DNA from: Phoronis australis
Taxonomy: Eukaryota; Phoronida; Phoronidae
Direction: 5' to 3'
NCBI GenBank assembly: GCA_002633005.1
Contig: NMRA01000529.1
Location: 126,001-186,000, forward strand
Length of the DNA: 60,000 nucleotides
Shown here: in pieces, positions 43,701-55,700 of the stretch
Numbering within the stretch: the first letter of the stretch is position 1
Layout: each line of letters begins with the position of its first letter
Program-made: the position numbers and the translations under genes
Notes under the pieces: generated by a model
Told to the model about the DNA's origin: nothing
The model's input: the letters and a program-made list of their open reading frames with translations, nothing else
Database searches by the model: none

Positions 43701-46700
43701 ACAGAATTTCTCCACAGGACTACCCCTACGCTCTGAAGTCTATACTTTTTTGTAAAATTTGCATTTCCGTGAATCTGGCTGCGAACCAAATGTCGAAATA
43801 TCTATTTTACGACTTATGATTCAGACCCATGCGACTCTAAAAGCTTCATTTCGAAATGTTTAAAAGGTTTTTGCAATGAACGTTATACGAGAATGTTTTT
43901 CTTGGAATATACATGTACTATTAGTGCATTTTTGAATTTTTGAAAACCAATCATTACTGTCCAATTTATGTACAGAAAACTGAAGGGTGTTACTTTTTGG
44001 AGTATTTAGTACATATTTAAATGTATTAAAGTACAATTGTAACCTAATTGTACATTAATCTGAGTGTTTTAATATTATGTTGCTAAGCCTGACTAGGCTC
44101 ACTTGGAAATCATTGGATTCACTGACCATGCCACGCAGTCTTTGAAGGGAGTTGAAATGAAATAGAACAAAAAACGATCTTACGCATAATGGTGACAGTT
44201 CTCAATCTGTTCAGATGTTAAGTGGAGGATGGACTGCATTAGCGCCACGTAGCGTTCACTGTATTAACTTCATAGCTGTATAACGCAGTGCATACATGTA
44301 CATTTAACGTCCACACTACATGTATAACTGGTGACTGGCTGAAGTGAGTCTAAAAAAATTTCTTCTGTGTCAGATACATGTAACTAACATGATAAAACAT
44401 TACATCAGTCTGAATTGAGAGTTGTGAGTCTCAGTTCTAATGTTGGAGGTTACACAGCTAACATATTTCTCAATTGTAGTGACATAACACACTTCTTCGA
44501 CCCGATGTATGGCAACTGTTACTCATTTAATGGTGACAGGGATCTCAATATTGAAGACTATATGAGAGTATACTCTACCGGTCCAGGAAACGGTGCGTTG
44601 TTTAATGACTCAAGGAGTCGGTATTTGGTGTTTTAAATTTCAACAACGTTCATGTTTATATCCACTTCATTTGGTGATATAAACCTAGTTTCCGTTTTGT
44701 TACATTTTACTGTTATTGTGTTTTATTTTTTGGTACAATTTAGTAGTCACAAAGGAACCAGTTTGCTCCACTGAATAGCGGGCAATCAAGCAGGTTCTCA
44801 AAGTCCGGGACCTTTCTAAGTGATTCTCGTCAATTATTTTGATAAAAGCTACATTTGACACTGCATACGCAACCCCTTAACTTGTGTATACTGTTAAAAC
44901 AAGATATTTTGGCTGAATTTTAACAAAATCAAGCACATCCGTTAAACCTTATCTGTCTACTTTTTGGTGAGGTAAAAACGTTAAGTTGTTTACTTTCAAT
45001 AACTTAAAACTACTACATGTACATGTAGTCCTCCTTAAACCTGTCTTTGTCCTCGGTCGACTTGTACTTTACTATTCAATAGAGTTATAGCAGTTCAAGT
45101 GAAAGCGTCTTGCCGTGTATTTTCTCAGTTTAGCACAGGGTTGGAGAGTAAGAGGGGCCGAATGTGCCCACCAAATTGACCTTGATGTGACATTGGTTTC
45201 TTAGGCCTAACGCTGACGTTGAACATTGAACAAAACGAGTACCTGCCTTTCACCCAAGAAGCTGGAGTTCGTATGGTGGTACATAACGATACAGTTATGC
45301 CCTTCCCGGCTGACGAAGGAATTAACTTGGAGCCAGGCAAACTGACCATGGTTGGCATTAGGCAGGTACGTAATATTCCAGCTGTGTTTAGCCAAGTTTG
45401 ACCAGTTTTGATAGTGCATCATCTTTTTTGATACTTGATTGTAAGCTTCAGCCTCCTTTTCAATAACTATTGCTCGGTAAAAATAAAAATATTTATCAAA
45501 GTGCAACTAAAGTTATGCCATATGCTAGAATCATTTTCGACTGGCATTGTTTAAGATCAATAAAATGTTCCACTTTCTAGTCCACTGGCATTGTTTAAGA
45601 TCAATATAATGTTCCACGTTCTAGTCCACTGGCATTGTTTAAGGTCAATATAATGTTCCACGTTCTAGTTCACTGGCATTGTTTAAGATCAATATAATGT
45701 TCCACGTTCTAGTCCACTGGCATTGTTTAAGATCAATATAATGTTCCACGTTCTAGTCCACTGGCATTGTTTAAGGTCAATATAATGTTACACGTTCTAG
45801 TCCAGAGGGTCAGTAGGAAGTAGAAGTTGTACACGTATAAACACAAGTCTGAGTTCTCAAATGTGCTGTGTGTTCTCAAGCATGATTTACAAAAGAATTT
45901 GGAATGCTCTGTTTTCACTGTTGTTACGAAAATTGAATGGATTATTAGAAAACGTCTTCTGTTCTATTCACTTGACCTTCACGGATTTCGGCAATCCCAA
46001 AATTATTAGTTCAAAACATGTCTGTTAATAACACCGCTCAACCACCTGAAAATCCTCATTGAAATGTATTTGTTGGTACCCCTTGAACTTTTATCGTATA
46101 CGAATTATTTTTCATTTCATTGTCCCTGTCAATAACGGGTTATTGAACAACAGGTCTTGAGTTCCTATGCTCACATAATTTGCAGCAAATCCTTCGATTA
46201 AAATAGCTCCTCGCCAACTTATCGGATGTCGAAAATACGGCATGAACAAAATATAGAGAAATGTCCACTGTATGTTTTGCAGACAAACTAACGACCTCGT
46301 TTTTGGATAATATCAGTTTATCGATCAAAAGCCAAAACTCTGAATGTAAACATTTGTTTGAAAACCATCGTTTGACAAAACTTGAAGTAAAGCTAGCAGT
46401 TCTGTTCTGTACAACTGTCTTTTGTGATTGGTTGGTGTAAGCATTCCTGTTTGGGCATGTTGAAGTTTATAAATAATTGCAGCCACTTTTGTTGTAGAAG
46501 TACGAATATGAACATATGAGCATCCACTGTTCCACAGACTCATACACGTACTTCACAAACAGTTTTATTCCCACATCATAGAAGGTTGCCGTTAGCAACT
46601 CTACTTAGAGCGGCAACATGCAGGTTGTGCCAGCTTTCCGCCCAAAAGCGATATCTTCCTTTTTAAAAATATATGTGTCTTATGGACTTGGAAAGAACTG

Positions 46701-49700
46701 CCACTTCGTTATTTTGAGACTAAGGTTTACAAATTACATTGTAACGGCGTGACATTTTGTACGCCGAGCACGGTTTTGTGCGCGGTCTCGTGCGCGGTCT
46801 CGAACGTGGTATCGAGCGCGGTATCGAGCGCGGTATCGAGCGCGGTCTCGAGCACGGTCTCGAGCACGGTCTTAAGCAGCAATAACGAACTGTTAATTCT
46901 TTGCAAGACAATCAAATTACTTCTCATCTGTGTGAGACCAATTTTATAGTGTTTAGTAGTATACAATGTAAATTATAAGTTAGTTTCTTCGATGGAACGC
47001 ATGTTGGAAAATGTGTCTTCCACGTTCTCTTTTTACCGGTGTCCTGTGCAAACAAGTTCTCTTCAACTGTCACCGCCAATGGCACAGTAAATGAGGTTCA
47101 CGCAGCCAAATAGTGTGCCCACAGTTTGGTGCAGTTTATAGAAGGCTCATGGCTTACGAAATGCACCACCAGGGTAGATTTTCGTTGACGCAGGAATACA
47201 GATAAAAGAGTTACACGTAATGTGATCAAGTGCTTCGCTTGTAATTCATGCCGATATCTCACGAAGTCGCGTGTTTGCGATATTCTCACCTCTACGCCTC
47301 CACGACAGCTCAGGATTGTTGTCGAAATCGTTCAACTTTCATGAAACAACCAATTTCAGAACGAATAACATGCGCATATTTCGCTTCATTGGCATCACAT
47401 CTATAAAAGGTAGAATCGTGATTTTCTAATTTTAATTTGAATAATGTTCCTCAAGTTTTCTGGATGCGGTCGTGTCTGCAAATACTTATTTGAAATTTAC
47501 TTATTTTAAGGTATTCTTTTTTAATGATCAAGTCTTTAACCGGAAAAGCGTTCTTTATTTTTATATATTCGTGCACTTATTTATTCAATAGTTAATACAT
47601 GGCTGTGTTAAGTTGAAGACGCGTCTGGTTGAAGGCTACCACTTTGTAACAGACATGTAAAGTTCCACTCGCACATTTTTAACAAATTGCTCTTTAGGTT
47701 CAAATGGCAAGGATAGGAAATCCCCACGGAGAGTGTATAGACCCTGCAGCGGACAATGCCGACCGCAATCTTTACCAGGAAGCGTATAACAAGCAATACT
47801 CGTACCAGGTATTTAATAATTTGAATATAAATGGACCAATCACCAATATTAGTTTTAACAACTATTTGCTGATATCCTGGGGCCGGTTCTGCAAATGCAA
47901 GGCAAGCGCAAGTACAGCTACTGCGATCTGGTGCTTTGCTTCGGCTGTTGTACTATTTATTTTGTTTCTTATGTCCTGTATGTATATGCACGTGCTATTT
48001 TGTCTTTCAAGTGTATTCGTGTGTGTATATCGAGTGAGTCAACCTGCTAAACAGCTATGCACAGTGTAGTCTCTGCCGAATCCCAGATTGCCTCTAAACG
48101 GAAATACAGATTTTTACTTTGTGCAAATGGTAGCATGGCTTGACACAATCAAAGTGTTTCGCTTAAAAAGATGCCACAGGATGACTGTCAATGTCCAGGA
48201 TTATCATGAAGTCTGCATGAGATTCTGCGGAGCATTTCAGTTGTTCCTTTTTGTTTCGCTGAAAGTTTTCTATTACAGGGTAAACTATGGAAACGAGAGA
48301 TGAGAAATGTGACATTTTCACGTGACACGTCCTCGTAATAAATGTCGGTATTTACTTCTGGGCCCAGTAGCATAAAAGTTATACGCTGTATAGCAACAAT
48401 GACGTCGCATTATCACGCGCCACGTTGTTATTGTTGAACAATGCTCCTGACGTAATGCAACAATCTAACTTATCCTACTGATAACTTTGAAGTTTTATGC
48501 AACCCAGCCCTGCAGTGTTACAAAACAAACGTGTATTCTATTTCGTGGCGGATGTTGCATGAGTTGGAAGGGTTGGCTGGCCTCAATTTCCATTTTCCGA
48601 CTATGTAGCATTTTGTAGCTAATGTAGGACCTTTTTTCTGAAGCCAGGAGGAAGGCCGGGGGCCTCAAATAGCCCAATATTTGTCGGCCTCACCGTATGG
48701 AACTATGACTCAAAAAGGGCTAAGCTCAGTCCAAGAACATGGCGATAGTTATTTTTCGAGACAATTGATTCCGGGTAGACCCTATGTTCCCTTACATTTT
48801 GTGCGCGCGTAGTTCTCATCACCAACGTACCGTATAGTAGGTGTCTGCAGTCGTATAAACGTAGTTAATTTCTTACGAAGTGCGCTCATTTCTCGTTAGC
48901 CTCATGTCTTGTCGGAGGTGTCCTTCACGTAGGGGCAGTGTATGAACTCCTGTGTAAAACTGGTAACACATGCGTTTCTTGAGGAAAGAATTTCGATCGT
49001 GAGCATAGATTTGCAGAACATAGGAACATGAAAAAATAGAGCTCTTGAAAAATATTTGCACTTATGAGTGAACAAAGCTATCAGTGGAATGCCCTTTCTT
49101 TGCGAGGGTGGATTATTACGAATCCTGCGACTATTGTCCCCAAACACTTTATTTGAAGAAAGAAGTAGTTAATTAGACGACAGAAAGCATTTGACTAGAG
49201 ACGTAGTATACACAGAATGTCTAATGGGATGTTTTAAACTACGTCAACGATGATGAAAATTATATATACCTAAACCACCTAGGTTTTACCATTGTGAGAA
49301 GAACATCTAACTGTTGCATTATCTTTTGGTGACAGTGACATACATTGTATCTCAGTCACGAACTAGAACACACGTGTAGATGGGAGAACAAGGGCTGTTG
49401 TCTCCCACGCCTTGTTTGTTGAGAACATTTCTTTTCCAGGCTTGCAAGAAGACCTGTTTCCAGAACGCAATTGTCAACCAATGCAAATGCTTTGACTACA
49501 ATTATCCAACTCCTGCAAATGCATCGGACACTCTTGACGCATGCAGTTTTGCAAGTCTTGTGCAAGGTATATTCTCAGTAAACCCTTTCCTCTATACTAT
49601 CGCAGCAAATCGTGATTTGTTGTGGGGGTATTTTCCAGAGGTGCTCGACTCATAGCATTTGGTAGCGCGCTTGTTTACATACTTAAAAAAAAGCTTTTAA

Positions 49701-52700
49701 CCGAAGTTTCTGTTTTGTGCTTCGAGGCTTGGCTCTAAAACTAATTTCAGAAATAATTATTATAATTCATTTTTGGGAGAATGTGTACAAATTATTTTGT
49801 CCCCTAATATTCAATTCTCGTTTATTTTCCTATTTATTTATAAGTATGTCTCAACATGGTTAAAGGAGAATCCCACTCAATTTAGATGGAATAGTTTCAC
49901 TCGATAGCAGCAAGTACAGCTCTTTTACCTGGCACCTGACGGTAGATGGGTGTGATGAAAATATCCAATGACGTCAGAGGTTCGAATGCAGTCTGTTCAC
50001 TAGTTCACAACACGCTTACTGGTGTCAGCTTACCGCTGAAATTTATCGTTTCACCCCAATAAATCATCAAAATGCGATGCACAATCCTTACAAATACATC
50101 GAGTTATTGAACAAACGTGTTTTTATTTCGCTGTTACAGAATTTAGGGATTTGAACGTACCGTAGTCTACAAAATACGGTAGTCCAATTTACCACGTCCG
50201 CGGTCGCGGGAGTTTAGGGTTGTTCGGTGATAAATTCAAATTCTTAGCCCGTGAAATATAAACAGGAGAACATAGCTAGGTGTTGTAATTTTAGACTTGC
50301 GATTTTTTTCTGTTCTAAACACACAAAACTCTTGCTATCCAGGGCCAATGGCTGGGAACCGGATCAGGTTCATTGCGGCCGGACTGAAGACATCACGAAC
50401 ATAAACCAGCCAAAGTTGGAAACTAAATTTCCAGCCTTGAAAATACTATACTAGTGAGCCAAAGAAAAAACAGTGGCTAATAACCGCAACACTTCAAATG
50501 CACTAAATAGCTCGTCTTGGGCCGCGAACTCAGGTTAGCCTTCCACAGAACCGCCAGGGCAAAAATTTAGAGTAACAATGATTCGAATTATGTATATGAA
50601 TGTCTAAATAAAGATTCCCCTAACATCTGACCATAGGATATAAAATCGTGTTTTTGTTTCGCAACAGCTTTCTGTCGGCAAACACGGCCTCGGTGTCTGG
50701 TGAATTAGTTCATTGCATCTAAAGCCGGTAACGCACAGATTTATTGAGTGCTGGCTTCTCGAAACATTTTCACTCACGAACAATCCAAGGCATTACAAAT
50801 TGTATCTAATGAGACAGACTTGTTTCAGTTTTATATAAGCATTGGTTAGGCTGAGAATAATTCATTTTGAAACAGAACTAACAATAATAAACGTCAACGT
50901 GCCAACTCGCAATCCCGACTTAGACGAGTGCTCAGCCAACGAAGGTTTCACACGCTACATGTATCAGTTCGAACCATACTACACTGAACAGAAATGAATA
51001 GGGAGGCTCCGTGAACGTGTACATGCAACGGAACATGGGGATAATTCCGAAAACCGTATGAATGGCTTGACATGGCATCAGTGAACTAAGCGCAGATGTG
51101 TCTCACGGAACATCTGGATTTTGCACCACATCTAAACAGAGGTTTGCTTAAGACGTATTTTTAGGGCAGAGAAAAAGAAGTGGCGAAAACATCCTGCACC
51201 CAGAGGACCAAACAGAAGCGTGACAAACGAGTCAGTAGTCCAATAGATTATACAACATGTCATGCTTTGAATTAGTTGTAATTGTTTTTGTTTCATGGCT
51301 AACTGTAATTCTCCATAATCAAAAATTGATCAACAACCGATCTGACGACTGCAAGCTATTGACAGACACGGAGAAGTTTCCCCGGCCTCATACTTGATAC
51401 TAACGGCGTACTTTTCATTTTTCACTACCGCGAGCCACTTCCCAAGTATTATGGGCTTTCGAGGAAATCGAAAAAAAAAACAAAAACCCGCTTTCCTCGC
51501 AGCTTCACTGTTCGCACAAGCAGGAGCAATACTCTATACCATAGCGGTACTCACTCTACAGAAGAACCACTGACGTCACTGCGTCGTTCCTCATAGGTTA
51601 ACGCAACAGCTCTCGTTGAGGTAAGATAGACCGTATTTGAGGTGATGTGGATATAGACCGATTAAGACGGTAAAAAAACTAATTAAATCAGGTGGCATTC
51701 TCCTTCAAGTGGATTCTCTCAAAGAAGGGCTCCGTCCCAGCTCACTGAATAAAATGCGCTCGTGCATTTCGACACGCGGAAACATAAGATCACGGGAAAC
51801 TTCCCGAGATATCGCCATGTATATCATATAGGAAACACGTGCTCACACAGGCTTCCTACGAGAGATTCTTGCGCCTACGGAGGTCGGACCATGCTCTTCT
51901 TCTCCTGTTCTGAACTTCAACATCATTCCATATTAAGTGGGCCTGGATAGGAAAAGGACTCCGATGATGCAATGATATGTCGCTCCTGGCACGATTTTGT
52001 GTAATTTGCAAATTAAAGAGCTCATGTCCGAGGTGGTGCCCCCTCTTGCCACTTGATGCCATGTATATTATATGTGAATGTGTAGATGTAGATGTATGGA
52101 ATATGTGTATGAATGGCACTAAAAACTATTACCTTTTGCATTCTCATGTTATGGTTCTGTTCAACGATATGACACTAATGAATCAAGAAACAGTATTGGG
52201 TGAAATCAGTTGTAATCTGTTTATAAGTAAAACATGCTGTTCTTGTTTAGCGAGTTTTGCATACAACCCTGTCTCTAAAAATGACATTTAGTATGTCATC
52301 ATTTTCGGAGCAAATTGTGTCGATGGGTTCAGTTTAAAACTGCTTTGTGATTGTGTGGGTATGGGCAATGAATGATAATCCAATAGCTGTTTTATTACAG
52401 TATGTCAGCCCCAAATTAACGTAAGTGACACCTGTTATCAATTAGGTACATTAACAATAAGCATGTGTAACTACGCCAGCTGAATGTAATTTAAGCTAAA
52501 TCTCGATTAACAATGGAGCGTCTTATATATCCATCCATGCACTCAACGCCCTGTGAATGATGATCTTGTTGGCAACGTCTGGAACCAACCGTGTTCACAC
52601 TCTGCGACCGTGTCTCGCACGGCGGACCTGATGGTCACTCCTGACAACAACCAGTATGATCTCACATTCTTATGCAGTGTTGTCAAGTTCTTTCTGACTA

Positions 52701-55700
52701 ACTACAGTTGTTGTGGCGCAACGAAAATCGGCAGCGTCGCACTGTCCATGTACAATTGCTACAGTCTGTAGTCACATTCCTTCATAACGCAATACGTGTG
52801 AGTGTTATCGTGCGGCCCATAATGCACAAGAGCAAACTGTAACTCAATATGGTTCCAGTCCGTTGACCTGTGCCCTTGCAAGGTGCTTTCTGGAATCGTT
52901 TACGAGATGGTCTTTCATGTACATGTTATGTCTTCAGTACATGTACATGTACTTCATTTGGTCTCAAATTTTATCCGGCATTGTGCATTTACATTATAGT
53001 TGCTATGTTTGGTAAGGACGCTGTAAAAAGGCCAAACGATTTCATGTAACCATAACATTGGTTGTCACTTTATCTTGAAATGTCGTGAGGTAGTAAAAAA
53101 GTATTTTCGACAAACTTTTCAGTAAATATGTTTTTGTTGGGTTTCAACTCACAATAAAAAGCACACGGAATGATTGAAATCAACTGCACTGTAACTATTC
53201 TCACTAATAATATAATATCGAAATACATGCATCTATTCTGACAATCTGGAAGGGCTTTTGTTGAGTTTTGTGCAAAAAAAATACACGGTTTTTATTGTTT
53301 ATTTTAGTCCCAAAATAAAACATAAAGTAGTAAAAGGCAAGTCATAAGCTGATATATATTTTTCGTTTTCAGAACAATGCAACTTCAACGTCACACAAGA
53401 CATTGTAGATGGGTTTATTCCCTGCGACTGCCCTCTGCCTTGTTCGTGAGTAGACATATTGCACACTAGGGGGCAGTACGAAACAATGTCTATCATTATT
53501 ATACAGTCGCTTGCTCCAATTAATAACTTTTGGCTAATGAAGAGCCGTCATTGTACTTTCGACGAGACACCGTTTGACGCCTAGTGGTTTGCAAAGAATG
53601 GCTATACATACACTTGACATGGCAATTGTGATAATATAATTTAAAACTTCTAAATTTCCTGTAAGTAAACTGATGTCAATGACAACACTGAAGATCCGTA
53701 TCACGTAAGTAGCCGCCGCTGCTTTGCAGTTTTTCTATTTTTTGACTTCAGTTTAAATCTTTCACAATGTTGTCCATCGCTAAATTACGAGTAATCTCCG
53801 CTTGGACGATAGTTCGTACAATATGTTATGTCAGCAGAAGAAGGAAACATGCGTCATCAAGACACTGTCATATGAACTGCAAGTTTGGTTCACTAAAGCG
53901 CAGATTACGTACAAAATGATAATTAAAGGAAGCCACCTACATCTACTAAACAACACTAATTGCTGAACAAGTGGTCAAAACCTAATAAGCTACGAAAATT
54001 AATTTGCACTTTAAGTTACATTGCAAAAACAACTGTAACACTAGCATTAGTTTGAATAACTGATTTGACTTTATTTTGCAATGAATACTAGATATTTTAC
54101 CAGGAGAGGGCGCTTTATTATAAATGGCATTTTTATCAATTAAAATCAGCTCTTTTCAAAACAGATTATTGAAAAATCTTAGCAAAATTCTTCACGAAAC
54201 AAAAATAATTCAGTCAAAACATGTTACCAATTGCTGGTTCTTTCAATACGTCAGGAACGAGAAATTTTTAGTTTTAGTATTTATATGTCTTGTGGTTTAC
54301 GTAAAATAAGGCTTCCACAGTTGGGAACAAAGAATTCCACTTTTTACAAAAATGTAAAAACCAAGGACGCCTAAATGTGTCACGACTCTCAATATTCACA
54401 TTTTCAGTGAATCCACATATAGTCTTACAGTATCGACGTCACAGTGGCCATCTGATGCATATAAGGTACAGTACATTTCAATGTAAGTGTACATCAAGTG
54501 TATTTCAGGGATAGACGCTTTTGTTGAAAAACATACGTACAAAAATATGATCGGAGTTCATGTTTATTGGCGAAAGTAAAAGTTTTGCAACTGTATTTCA
54601 TAGACGACTAACAAAAATCATCTGACTTTCGGGTATGAAGGAAGTTTTGAAAAATAACTGAGCCAGTTAGCATCTCGCTGGAGGGCGTAGGGGCATCGGA
54701 ATGACCGAACATAGGGGCCCTTGAATGTTTAGCCAGGACAACGTCAAGGTGGGAGAACGGAAGGGCGGGGGACCACTGAGGCAGAGAATCATCAGTGCTA
54801 AAATGAGGGTATAAGCACAAAGAAACGAAGCCAAAGAACCAAGAACGTATTTTTGCTATGTTAACTATTTTCGTGACAATTTGGCAATGATTGAAACAAT
54901 TTTCATTCCAGAGTGCTCTCTTCTCGAAGCTGACAGCTCTTAACAATACCCACGTACACGATATGCTCCAGAGCGATAACGATGCGATTATGTACAAGAG
55001 CAATTTTCTGAAGGTATCGGTCTATTTCGAAGATCTTAATTATGAAGAGATCAGACAATCCCCAGCTTACACGGTAAGATAATACTGGCATACATGTATG
55101 CCTGGAGATGGGCTTGTCAAAAATAGTGTTAAGTCATGTTTTCTTTTGGTCGAAATGCCACATAACCCCCAAAATTCACCATGTACATTACATATAAACA
55201 TCGTGGAAATGTGTATCAGTACATGTACATAGTCCCACTGGCAAGCCTTTTTATGATTTATTATTAGTTGGTCTGCCAACCATAAAGCTGTGAATTTGAA
55301 AATGTCATACATGTGTGTACATGTATGCATTACCTGTAAAATGAAATGCAAGGCCGTAGGAAGCGCGGGGGCGGGGGGGGGGGGGCACGGGCCCCNTGCT
55401 CCAGAGCGATAACGATGCGACTATGTACAAGAGCAATTTTCTGAAGGTATCGGTCTATTTCGAAGATCTTAATTATGAAGAGATCAGACAATCCCCAGCT
55501 TACACGGTAAGATAATACTGGCATATGTATGCCTGGAGATGGGCTTGTCGAAAATAGTGTTAGGTCATGTTTTCTTTTGGTCGAAATGCCACATAACCCC
55601 CAAAATTCACCATGTACATTACATACATGTATAAACAGCGTGGAAATGTGTATCAGTACATGTACATAGTCCCACTGGCAAGCCTTTTTATGATTTATTA

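Noticed and set aside
46720-46966. Repeated-peptide frames on both strands (Val-Ser-Ser and Ile-Pro-Arg-Ser)
   Set aside because: Explained by the 12-bp minisatellite; open on all sides because the unit is a multiple of three.
52553-52771. 72-residue frame with several Cys in a gene B intron
   Set aside because: No match to gene A at the equal place, no clear acceptor, and the channel family does not need an exon there.
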